Shown here piece after piece: positions 26,101-33,103 of a stretch of 33,103 nt of DNA (positions are counted from its first letter, which is position 1; each line of letters opens with the position of its first letter). This DNA comes from Verrucomicrobiaceae bacterium (lineage in GTDB: Bacteria; Verrucomicrobiota; Verrucomicrobiia; Verrucomicrobiales; Verrucomicrobiaceae): contig JAIXVB010000570.1 of NCBI GenBank assembly GCA_027483245.1, positions 1 through 33,103 of the forward strand. Reading direction: 5' to 3'. The notes under the pieces were generated by a model. That model worked only from the letters and a program-made list of their open reading frames with translations. It searched no databases and had not been told where the DNA came from. The position numbers were made by a program, and so were the translations under genes.

Positions 26101-29100
26101 GATTCAACCACAGCGCGCTTTCATCATCGCTAGCCACCAAGAATACATAATCGCCTTCGACGGGCACTTGGAGGTAACCCGTGAGCCGCTGCCCATAGTT
26201 GTCGGACCAGTTGCTCGGGGCTTCCAGATTTGGCAGGAGGTCACTGAAATTGGGCCGGCCGCTGTAGGCACTTGATTGGGTGAGGTTGGCCAATTGATAA
26301 CCCGAGACACCTGTCCACACTTCCCGAAGTAAACCGCCAGCCTTTGGCGCGAGTGGGTTTTGCACCGTGACGAGCAGGATATCGCTGCCCGTATTCGCTC
26401 CATCCGTGGCCGTGACTTTGATCTCATACACGCCCGGGCCTGTGAACTTCGCCATGGCAACCGGACCTGTTGCGCTGTCAAAACTCACCTTGGTGGACTT
26501 CGAGGACCATTGATAGGTCAAGGCTCGGGGTCCCTGCTTCAAATCATAAACCAGTGCTGCCAGTGCCAGCTGATTTTGTGGCCAGAGAATCGTGCGATCC
26601 GTGCCCAGGGCGACGGTGATTTCAGGATTGAATGCCGGAGCCACGCCTTCAGGTTTCAAAAATGCCCGTGAAAGCACTTCCCGCCCATTCGTGGCAGGAC
26701 CTTCGAGGGCGGCTGAGAAGTGATCATTGCCATTGCGTTCCTTGTGCAAGAACTGAATCGGATAAGCCACGTTCGCCACGAGATCCACCGTGCTGGATTT
26801 ATGATTTGGATGCCCATCCCAATCGCGGGGTGCGTGGCCTTCGTGATCGACATAAGCCAACCGCGTCGGCCCGGCCCCATCCTTCAAGTCCAATTGGAAA
26901 TCCGCCGAATCATCTGCGGCGATCCAAAAGGTGTAGCGTCCAGAAATCGGCACCGTGAGGGACCCCTTCAATCGCGTCGCATAATAATCTGCCCAGTTTT
27001 GCGGAGGCTCAACACCGGGCAGTTGATCCACCAGATGAGGGTAAGAGAGCGTGGAATCATAGGCCAAGAGGTCCTGCAAGGTTCCGCCTTCCACATCCAG
27101 CCAGACAGAGCGTGTCAGCGCGCCCGTGCCTGTCGCGATGGCTTTTTGAATCGTGAAGACGACGCTGTCACGATGCGTGTAAGTGCCCTCCGTCACGGCC
27201 AGTTCAAAGGTGTAAGTGCCGACGGCTGAGAAGATCACTTCACTGGTTAGGCTCGTGGGTTCCAACAGCGTGGCTTTCGGACCTGAAAGCTGTTTCCAAA
27301 GCGCCGTCGGTGTGTTGCTGGAGCTCAGGACCTTGATCGACGAACCTGCGAGTCGAGTGCGATCATGCGGCCACCAGTAGGTGCGATCGCGACCTGCGTT
27401 GGCATAAAAGGTCAAGGTTGGGTCAAAGGCGGAGGCTTTTTGTGCGGGCTCCAGGTAGCTGCCTTCAATGACCTGCGGACGACGATCTCCTTGCTTCGCC
27501 CACGCGACCGCAAAGTAATCGCTGCTCCACATTTCCTTGTGCAGCAGCTCGACAAAATAACGTCCGCCTGGCTTCAGCGATACAGGGGCAGATGTCTGGC
27601 TCGCTTCGTTCGTCCAGACTTCACGACCACTGGCAGTGGTGGTGAAGGCGACTTTTTGCAAATTGGCCGGGCTCGTGTCCGTGCTGATGGAAAACTCCGC
27701 GACATCATCTCCACTGACATAAAAAGTGTAATTCACCGGTGTCGTGCCAGAGCCAGGCACATTCAAGATGCCCGTGACTCGCGTGCCATAACGATCCGCC
27801 CAGTTGTTGTGCTGTTTCAGATCAGGAATCGTGTCCACGATGTCCGGCTGATGAGGAAAGGCCGGATCCGCACGCAGGGCATCCAGGTTGGCATAACTGC
27901 GATTCCACCAGATTTGACGAGTCAGGCTGCCCACGTTGGCATTGAGGGTAGGTTTTACTTCCACCGTCACTTCATCCGTGCTGGTGTTGTTCACCGTCGT
28001 CACGCTGTAGCGCAGCACATAAGTTCCGACTTTTGGAAAAGTGACCAGCGTTTGCGCCTTGTCTGCGGTCGAAAACAACACTCCAGGTGGGCCGCTGACC
28101 AGTGACCAAAGGCGTGTGGGAGTGTCGGCTCCCCAGATGCGGCGGGATTCATAGGCACTGAGGGAAAGGGAATTGCGCGGCCAATGGAGCAGGCCATCAC
28201 GACCTGCATTCAAAAGGTAATCATGCGTGAGATCAAACTCCTGCGTGCCCGCGATCACGGCTGCTGCGTTCGCCGGTGGGGCCAAATACTCACCGCTGAT
28301 CTCACTCAGGTATTCCTGCCCTGGTTGCTGCCACATGACCGTGAGATGGTCTGTGCCCCATTCCTCTTTGTGACGAATTTCAAATGCATACTTCTGCCCC
28401 GCAGTCAGCGAGATTGCCTCTGAGGCCTGCGTGACTTGATTGGCAAAGTCAGCCGGATTCACCGCTGTCGTGACCGAGGCGCGCAATTGCAGATTCTCAG
28501 GTGACGCATCCGTGCTCAGATGAAACTCCGCCTTTTCATTCGCTGCGATGAAGAAACGATAACTCCCTGTCGCAGGCACCAAGATAAAACCCCGGGTGCG
28601 AGTGCCAAAAAGATCCGCCAGACTCTGGGTGTTCGTGAGCGAGGTCACGAGGCGATGCGCATGCGGGAAGTTCGGGTAGTCGATGCTGCCCATGAGCGCC
28701 GCCACGGTGCTGCCATTCACGCCGAACCAATATTCTGACAACGCTTTGCCAGCATCCGCCGCAAGGGCTGGCAAGATCGTCACGGTGACGTCATCCGTCG
28801 CACTGTTCCCGGAGTGAGTGGCCGTGGCGCGAAAGACATAGGTGCCTTCACGAGTCACCGTCACAGGGGTGGAAGCCTGGGCAGGCGTGGTGATCGTCGC
28901 GGTCGGGCCGCTGACTTGACTCCAAAGAATCGACGGCGTCGTGTTCGCATTGGCGATATTCAGGGTCTGTGCCGTGAGCTGGATGCGATAGTTGGGGGCG
29001 TATTGCGTGACCGCTTTTCCAGCTTCGACCAAGAGACCCGTGGGGATGACTGCAGGCACTTCGAAAGGTGTCAGATTGGCCCCTGGAATCACCTGCGGTG

Positions 29101-29614
29101 TTGCATCAGGGGAGGTCGCCCAGCCAACAGCCAGACTATCACCGCCATTGCCCTCTTTCATCAGCGCCTCGATGTAATAACGCTGTCCGGCTTGCAGCGA
29201 GACCGGTGCGGATTTCTGTTCCGGGAACTTGGTCCAGCGCTGCGCCTCCGTCCAACCGGGCACATGAGCGATGCGCACCTTTTGGTTTGGCGAGTCATTC
29301 GTGCTCAGCCAGAGTTCGCAATGGTCATCACCACTGACCCAAAAAGTGTAACTGCCCGTGGTCGTGGGGGTCAAAAAGGCACGCATCCGTGTCCCATACA
29401 GTTCGGCCCAGTTGACCGGTGCCGCAAAGGTCGCCTCCACCGTTCTAAGAATCGGATTGCTGGGATAATCCGCCGACAAAGTCAGGTCCGCGATCTCCCC
29501 GCCTTCGAGCTGGGTCCACACCTCTCGCAGCACCCCTGAGGTCTGCGCTTGCATCGCCGGTGTCGCCGCCAAGAAAACAGCCAGGGAACTGGAAAAGAGG
29601 AAACGCATTACCAT
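23114..29614 (-). CDS. Giant secreted protein: six PA14 domains, PKD-like domains and a DUF1800 domain
   Basis: 2166 residues from ATG 29614 (a second ATG at 29608 is possible), with a signal peptide (about 1-23, ending MQAQ). Six PA14-type blocks are visible at about 26-185, 285-445, 560-722, 830-990, 1092-1252 and 1365-1525. Each has a YTFWVSGDD-like strand, an R/K-YY-IE or similar strand and an HKE(x)2(S/D)D(H/Y)-type turn. Between them lie five PKD/Ig-like domains with GTYxF/L strands. A DUF5011-type domain (about 1531-1608, APTITLTGG...DSAGN) precedes the DUF1800 domain (about 1640-2166, ASRFLKQASFGPSEADI, REIMQLFSIGL, FTGWTYN). PA14 domains often bind carbohydrate. The role of DUF1800 is unknown. 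The DUF1501 partner follows with a 21-base gap. Confidence 0.92.
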   Translation of the reverse strand: MVMRFLFSSSLAVFLAATPAMQAQTSGVLREVWTQLEGGEIADLTLSADYPSNPILRTVEATFAAPVNWAELYGTRMRAFLTPTTTGSYTFWVSGDDHCELWLSTNDSPNQKVRIAHVPGWTEAQRWTKFPEQKSAPVSLQAGQRYYIEALMKEGNGGDSLAVGWATSPDATPQVIPGANLTPFEVPAVIPTGLLVEAGKAVTQYAPNYRIQLTAQTLNIANANTTPSILWSQVSGPTATITTPAQASTPVTVTREGTYVFRATATHSGNSATDDVTVTILPALAADAGKALSEYWFGVNGSTVAALMGSIDYPNFPHAHRLVTSLTNTQSLADLFGTRTRGFILVPATGSYRFFIAANEKAEFHLSTDASPENLQLRASVTTAVNPADFANQVTQASEAISLTAGQKYAFEIRHKEEWGTDHLTVMWQQPGQEYLSEISGEYLAPPANAAAVIAGTQEFDLTHDYLLNAGRDGLLHWPRNSLSLSAYESRRIWGADTPTRLWSLVSGPPGVLFSTADKAQTLVTFPKVGTYVLRYSVTTVNNTSTDEVTVEVKPTLNANVGSLTRQIWWNRSYANLDALRADPAFPHQPDIVDTIPDLKQHNNWADRYGTRVTGILNVPGSGTTPVNYTFYVSGDDVAEFSISTDTSPANLQKVAFTTTASGREVWTNEASQTSAPVSLKPGGRYFVELLHKEMWSSDYFAVAWAKQGDRRPQVIEGSYLEPAQKASAFDPTLTFYANAGRDRTYWWPHDRTRLAGSSIKVLSSSNTPTALWKQLSGPKATLLEPTSLTSEVIFSAVGTYTFELAVTEGTYTHRDSVVFTIQKAIATGTGALTRSVWLDVEGGTLQDLLAYDSTLSYPHLVDQLPGVEPPQNWADYYATRLKGSLTVPISGRYTFWIAADDSADFQLDLKDGAGPTRLAYVDHEGHAPRDWDGHPNHKSSTVDLVANVAYPIQFLHKERNGNDHFSAALEGPATNGREVLSRAFLKPEGVAPAFNPEITVALGTDRTILWPQNQLALAALVYDLKQGPRALTYQWSSKSTKVSFDSATGPVAMAKFTGPGVYEIKVTATDGANTGSDILLVTVQNPLAPKAGGLLREVWTGVSGYQLANLTQSSAYSGRPNFSDLLPNLEAPSNWSDNYGQRLTGYLQVPVEGDYVFLVASDDESALWLNPAGEAAAGAQKIAFTPQATGYHNWTRYASQKSASIRLVPGKRYYLQALHKEGNSDDYFAVAYRLASQTDAEAQIVPGVLLSPPDGTNAAAFDGEISVRAGDGQSSYWPRARFTLRGTAVDYVPGPQALAYRWSVISGPAGAVANTVFDAPTALTTQVEFASAGTYQVQLTATDGTHSRSSTATFVLAPALAPGTGSILAETFTGITGSWVTDLVKSPKFPNSPDDRIQLRSAEIVSNTGDNYGMLLRGYLHVPTTGIHRFNLASDEWSEVYLSSDLTPEKKELVCFVPAATDYYEWRKFPDYQLSRPIMLTKGKPVYIEIRYKESGWRDHLALAWLRPGLTNFEVIDGAFLSPFKLADRQAPTITLTGGGDVTVGVGGSFIDPGFSAQDLEDGDLTGSVTTQGTVDTSTPGTYVLRYVVTDSAGNQSVVATRRVTVAVAEGTAPTYPADASGTHSTTPWTAPATISDAEASRFLKQASFGPSEADIARVKQIGFSKWIDEQLALPVSSHLTHLDRMALFEGAQEKLLELSRTATTLGLPGAVMPMTNTPLNTEDRLYSWWTLAATAPDQLRQRVALALSEILVISDKSGSLRNYPRGCTNYYDLLVRGITPGTTYRKLLEDVTLNPMMATWLTLVRSSKTQPDENYPREIMQLFSIGLEHLNKDGTFKRDGSGNAIPTYNQTQIRELSRAFTGWTYNNSRSFTWSGNATDEINPLMSFEDQHDRGQKVIIGGATVPAGQTALQDVRRCLDLLAAHPNVGPFIAKQLIQRLVTSNPSPAFVFRVSRVWDDNGKGVRGDLSAVVKALLLDPEARTLGSTASAGKLSEPMIRLTRLLRAFPKPPSSNPPTLGRYILWNAGDELGQWPMQAPTVFNFFVPTYQPPGPILDAGFVAPEYEITTELTVTDTANYFFEGVTHGFYTNEGSRIGLDLAPLIALWSTPNDLIAKLETLLLGRAASADLRASLLSLHTLHASNASNGVKVMLQLLTASPEFSTER

Positions 29615-29622
29615 TTATAGTT

Positions 29623-29651
29623 ATTATAATCGAAAAGCCAGCAACTGGCAA
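29623..29651 (-). promoter_or_regulatory. Near-consensus sigma70-type promoter of the DUF1800 gene, overlapping a palindrome
   Basis: On the minus strand TTGCCA (29651-29646) and TATAAT (29628-29623) are separated by exactly 17 bases, close to the sigma70 consensus. Transcription would start near 29616, only about two bases before the ATG at 29614, so the mRNA would be almost leaderless. A palindrome, GCCAG CAA CTGGC (29637-29649), covers the spacer and part of the -35 box and is well placed for a repressor. Confidence 0.7.
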
Positions 29652-29783
29652 TCCATGTCATGCGACAAATACGCTGGAAAGTCTTGAGCCTCAACGTTTT
29701 GCCTTTCTCAGCCGGGCCACCCCGCCATGACGATGCTTCTTGAATGCCGCCGTCATTGCCCTTATGACGACGCCCCTCGCCTC

Positions 29784-30716
29784 ATGCTCGACTTTGCCAG
29801 CATCCTCACCGTCATCCTGCCCGTGTATCTGATCATGGCGACAGGCGCTGCGGTGCGGAAGATCGGAATCGTGCCCCAGGAGGCTGATGCAGGGCTGATG
29901 CGCCTCGCCGTTGCGGTGCTGACGCCCTGTCTGATTCTGGAGCGAGTCGTCGGCAATGAAGCGGTGATGTTGCCAGGTCCCGTGCTGGTGGCCGCTGGTC
30001 TGGGGTATGGCCTGGTGACCCTCGGCATCGCGATCTCTTACTTTGCCGCTCTCTTGATTGGCTTGAGAAAACACGAAGGGCGGCGGACCTTTGCGGTGTC
30101 TTGTGGTCTGCAAAATTACGGTTTTGTGGCCATCCCCATCGTCACGGCCTTGTTTCCTGACAAAGGCACACTGGGGGTCATGTTCACCTTTACCCTGGGG
30201 GTGGAGTTAGCCTGCTGGACAGCCGGAGTCAGCCTGCTGACAGGCCTGGGAAAGGCTCCCTGGAAACTGGCGCTGAATCCACCCGTGATCACGATCCTGA
30301 TCTCTCTGATCCTCAATTTCACGGGCCTTCACGCGCATGTTCCTCAGGTCCTTCACAACACCCTTGGCATGTTGGGAAACTGCGCCGTTCCTCTTGCCCT
30401 GCTGCTGATCGGAGCCTCCATCGCCGATATCTGGGGTCAGGAAAAGATGCGCTGGTCCATTTCCATCCTCGCTCCGGTGCTGCGGCTGGGCGTGATCCCG
30501 ATCGCCTTTCTCGCCGCCGCGTTTTACCTGCCCGTGTCCACTGAACTGAAGCGAGTCCTCATTGTTCAGGGAGCCATGCCGAGCGCCGTCTTCAACATCA
30601 TGATCGCACGCCATTACGGCGGCCACGCCCCCACGGCCGTTCAGTGCGTACTGGCCACCACGCTGGTGAGTTTGGTCACAACCCCCTTGGTGATCGCCTG
30701 GGCCTTGCGAGATTGA
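29784..30716 (+). CDS. AEC-family (auxin efflux carrier-like) permease
   Basis: 310 residues from ATG 29784. The frame is open back to 29727, but MLDFASILTVILPVYLIMATG is the typical N-terminus of the family. About nine to ten hydrophobic segments fill the protein. Family-typical stretches are the early PCLILERVV and the central CGLQNYGFVAIPIV with NYG, then GNCAVPLALLLIGASIAD, then QGAMPSAVFNIMIARHYGG. AEC proteins export or import small organic acids and similar compounds in bacteria and are related to plant PIN carriers. The cargo here cannot be told. It diverges from the DUF1800 gene across a 170-base gap and ends only 6 bases before the convergent polysaccharide co-polymerase gene. Confidence 0.9.
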   Translation: MLDFASILTVILPVYLIMATGAAVRKIGIVPQEADAGLMRLAVAVLTPCLILERVVGNEAVMLPGPVLVAAGLGYGLVTLGIAISYFAALLIGLRKHEGRRTFAVSCGLQNYGFVAIPIVTALFPDKGTLGVMFTFTLGVELACWTAGVSLLTGLGKAPWKLALNPPVITILISLILNFTGLHAHVPQVLHNTLGMLGNCAVPLALLLIGASIADIWGQEKMRWSISILAPVLRLGVIPIAFLAAAFYLPVSTELKRVLIVQGAMPSAVFNIMIARHYGGHAPTAVQCVLATTLVSLVTTPLVIAWALRD

Positions 30717-30722
30717 GCCGAC

Positions 30723-33103
30723 TCACGCTGGTCCGTGAACGATCATGCCACGGAAGGCGCTGCTGCTCATCATCGGCTGCAAGAGGCTCATGGCCGCACG
30801 CAGCTTAGCTGGATTGGAAACCGACGGATTATTGACAATGAGGACATCGGTGGCCAGAGGCGCGAGCGGGGCGACATCGGCAAAGTTCCGCAAGATCGGT
30901 CCGCCATCCAGGATGATCCAGTCCACCTGCTGACGTGCGCGGTCGATCCAGGAGCGATAGCCATCCAGCAACTCGTTGGTCGCATAGGCAGGCAAATCAT
31001 GCGCTGGCAGCAGGAAAAGATTGGTTTTGCCATAACGCAGCGACTCCAGGTCATGCGCCCAGGAGCTGTGATTCGACGCGTGGGGGAACCATTGATGCAA
31101 GGTGGGAGACACGGCATTGCACTCCATCATGAAAACACTGCGGCCTTGATGACAGAAAGCGGCGGCCAAGGCAGCTGCGGAGAGGGTCTTGCCTTCCCCC
31201 GCTTCAGCACTGGTCAGCAGAATGATGCCCCCAAGACCGCTGCGGCGCAGAGCCTGGAGTTCCAGGGTGGTGGTAAGCTGCGAGAGTGCCCCCGCGGCCC
31301 CCTGCGGCTCCGGTTTTAAAAGCTGACCAAGCATGGTCTCGGGGTGTCCTTGACCGATGAGAGGCAGCCGAGCGAGCACCGGCGCTTGATTCGGTGTTTG
31401 CAGAGACAGAGGCGAGGGCGCTTGCTGCTGCGGAGCACTCATCACAGGTGGCTGGGGTCGTGCGCTGGGCATGGGCGCAGGAGCAGGAGAGGCCATTGTC
31501 TGTCCCGCCTGCATCGTCGCCATGTGAGGCACTTCTTTGACCGACGGGATATTCGCGGAAGGGGAACCGCCCTGGCGCAGCATCTTCAGCACATGATCGT
31601 CGAACAATCCCCAAGTCACCGGCAGGCCAATGAGGATGAAGCCAAACAGGATCATGCTGGCCACCGCAGCGATGGGTTTGTTCGGTTTCACAGGCTTGTC
31701 AGGTGCTGTCGCGATGTCGGATAAACTCAGGGCTCCGCTGTCTTTGAACTGGCCCGTGACCTCAGCCTGATTCAGCCGCTTCACGATGGTCTGATACATT
31801 TCACGATCTGCGGCCACCTGATCACTCAGGAGTTTTTGCTGCACATTCTTGCCGCTCATGTCCAGGACCTGACCGCGCGCGGACTGGCTTTGATTTTGAA
31901 AGTCGGTGATCTGGCGTTCCAGATTGGCCACTTCCGCCTCGGCCATTCTGACCACGCCGCCTGAAGCTTGATCGAGCGCAGCTCTGGCCGACTCAATCTT
32001 ACCTGCGAGAGCGATCATCTGCGGATGGCGACGACCACACAACGGCTCGAGCTGTTTGCGCTCGGTGATGGCGGATTCGAGTTCTTTGCGGTTGAAAGCG
32101 ACATCGGGATTGTCCGCGATGAGGCGCACCTCTAGGAGATCGCGCCCTGCTTGTTGAGTGGTGCGGATGCTCTGCAAATCGCTTTTGGCTTTCGCGAGTC
32201 GGATCTCGGCATCGGTGATGGCCGTGGTGAGCTGGCGGACACGATCACTGTCCACATCCTTGGTCTCATCACTCTGCATGAGGTTCTCTGACTTGCGATA
32301 CTCCGCCAGCTTGCGCTCACTGTCCTCCAGACGCTGTTTCAGCTCGTCCGCTTTCGACTGCAAAAAGTCGCGCTCACCTTGAGTTTGGCCGCTTTCTTGT
32401 TCGCCATAAAAACGGATGTAACCCTGGGCAAAGCTATTGGCGATGTCAGCCGCCATGCGCGGATCGCGATTGCGCACCAGCACACGCAAGATGTGACTTT
32501 CCTTTTGGGGTTCGACACGCACCGCGCTGTTGATGCTCTCGGCAAAAATCTCTTTTGGAAGGCCCGGTTTCCCAGGTTTGTAGAGTCCGAGCAGCTTGAG
32601 GAGCTCGTCTTTACGCCCAAGAGCGCTGCCCTCAGCCTTCACAAACGTGTCTCGTTTGGTGGGATCAAATTGCTCGTGAAAATAATCGATGAACCGACGC
32701 GACTTCAGCTCGGTAAGGTGATTGTTGATCAACTGCGGGGCACTCAGTTCCGTGACTCCCTGGCGACCCATTTCATTGAAGTTAAAGACGTTGGTGTCTT
32801 GCAGACGCAGGCGCAACTTGGCCTCTGCTTCATACACATTGGCTCCCATGCCCAGCACATAAAAGACAGCCGCTGCCGTGGGAAGCCCCACCAGAAAACC
32901 CAACCACCAACGCTTCTTCAGGTAACCCAGCAGATCCACGAGGCTGATGATCGCCTCACTGAACTGCGGGGCTGGCGTGGAAAGATACGGATTGGTATCA
33001 ACCTGCGGCAGAGGCAGCGGTGCTCCGAGTGCGGACGGTGCCAGCGGCACGAGTCCCCGCGACCCAGCACCCGCACCGGGCTGAGTGTGGACGGTATCAA
33101 GAG
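30723..33103 (-). CDS. Wzz/Wzc-like polysaccharide co-polymerase with degenerate kinase-like ATPase domain (5' end may lie outside window)
   Basis: The frame is open to the window edge. The first internal start is GTG 33050, giving 775 residues, which is used for numbering. A transmembrane helix (about 48-68) precedes a Wzz-type periplasmic domain with long coiled coil (about 225-430). A second helix follows (about 459-482), then a Pro/Gln-rich cytoplasmic linker (about 500-570) and a P-loop domain (about 600-775). Such proteins set chain length in exopolysaccharide export. Walker A is intact (SAEAGEGKT, Lys621) and Walker B reads WIILDGG. In Walker A' the usual DxD pair is replaced (VFMMECN, Glu642 and Asn644), and no tyrosine cluster ends the protein (stop after IVHGPA). 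It probably cannot autophosphorylate like Wzc. No other exopolysaccharide gene is in the window. Confidence 0.88.
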   Translation of the reverse strand, partial: LDTVHTQPGAGAGSRGLVPLAPSALGAPLPLPQVDTNPYLSTPAPQFSEAIISLVDLLGYLKKRWWLGFLVGLPTAAAVFYVLGMGANVYEAEAKLRLRLQDTNVFNFNEMGRQGVTELSAPQLINNHLTELKSRRFIDYFHEQFDPTKRDTFVKAEGSALGRKDELLKLLGLYKPGKPGLPKEIFAESINSAVRVEPQKESHILRVLVRNRDPRMAADIANSFAQGYIRFYGEQESGQTQGERDFLQSKADELKQRLEDSERKLAEYRKSENLMQSDETKDVDSDRVRQLTTAITDAEIRLAKAKSDLQSIRTTQQAGRDLLEVRLIADNPDVAFNRKELESAITERKQLEPLCGRRHPQMIALAGKIESARAALDQASGGVVRMAEAEVANLERQITDFQNQSQSARGQVLDMSGKNVQQKLLSDQVAADREMYQTIVKRLNQAEVTGQFKDSGALSLSDIATAPDKPVKPNKPIAAVASMILFGFILIGLPVTWGLFDDHVLKMLRQGGSPSANIPSVKEVPHMATMQAGQTMASPAPAPMPSARPQPPVMSAPQQQAPSPLSLQTPNQAPVLARLPLIGQGHPETMLGQLLKPEPQGAAGALSQLTTTLELQALRRSGLGGIILLTSAEAGEGKTLSAAALAAAFCHQGRSVFMMECNAVSPTLHQWFPHASNHSSWAHDLESLRYGKTNLFLLPAHDLPAYATNELLDGYRSWIDRARQQVDWIILDGGPILRNFADVAPLAPLATDVLIVNNPSVSNPAKLRAAMSLLQPMMSSSAFRGMIVHGPA

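Noticed and set aside
29727-29783. Longer N-terminus of the AEC permease
   Set aside because: The extra residues are charged and Cys/His-rich, unlike the first membrane helix of the family, though they cannot be excluded.
1-33103. CRISPR array, IS element, phage genes, tRNA or rRNA
   Set aside because: I found no regularly spaced direct repeats, transposase or integrase genes, cloverleaf-type sequences or rRNA stretches.

Overview
The window is about 33 kb of gene-dense, moderately GC-rich bacterial DNA. The gene families point to Verrucomicrobiota, with the Prosthecobacter/Verrucomicrobium group my best guess. The evidence is a C-terminal piece of a DUF1553-type protein, a secreted PTPDL-motif protein, a Tat-exported Gfo/Idh/MocA oxidoreductase, a DUF1800/DUF1501 pair carrying PA14 repeats, and translation starts that mostly lack a Shine-Dalgarno sequence. 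I see no rRNA, tRNA, CRISPR array, insertion sequence or phage module. The organism call is inference from gene content.

Left part (1-5.6 kb): the tail of a DUF1553 protein, then a secreted membrane-anchored PTPDL-type protein with its own intrinsic terminator, and a Tat-exported oxidoreductase. These converge on a minus-strand group of a six-helix membrane protein, leuD (leucine synthesis) and gcvH (glycine cleavage H protein). Next (5.6-9.5 kb) come a relic of a nucleotidyltransferase C-terminus, a strong terminator, lpdA (dihydrolipoyl dehydrogenase, the enzyme that reoxidises lipoyl proteins such as GcvH) and a RecQ-type helicase.

Middle (9.5-16.1 kb): a secreted two-domain protein joining an isochorismatase-like hydrolase to an SGNH/GDSL hydrolase, a secreted metallo-beta-lactamase-fold hydrolase, and a secreted CehA/McbA-type PHP metallohydrolase. 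They suggest extracytoplasmic hydrolysis, with substrates unknown. A solitary Mrr-type restriction endonuclease follows. Housekeeping genes come next (16.2-21.1 kb): accC and accB for fatty acid synthesis, and divergently ftsK, whose motor domain carries an unusually long Ala/Pro-rich insert.

Right part (21.1-33.1 kb): a minus-strand set of a 2166-residue protein with six PA14 domains plus DUF1800, a DUF1501 protein and a small membrane-anchored protein. They are read from a near-consensus sigma70-type promoter that lies so close to the start codon that the mRNA would be almost leaderless. An AEC-family permease gene diverges from it. At the edge lies a polysaccharide co-polymerase fused to a degenerate tyrosine-kinase-like ATPase domain, open at its 5' end.

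The least explained parts are the PA14/DUF1800-DUF1501 set with its promoter, the hydrolase fusion, the FtsK insert and the degenerate kinase domain. Nothing here can be declared a new defence or mobile system from sequence alone.
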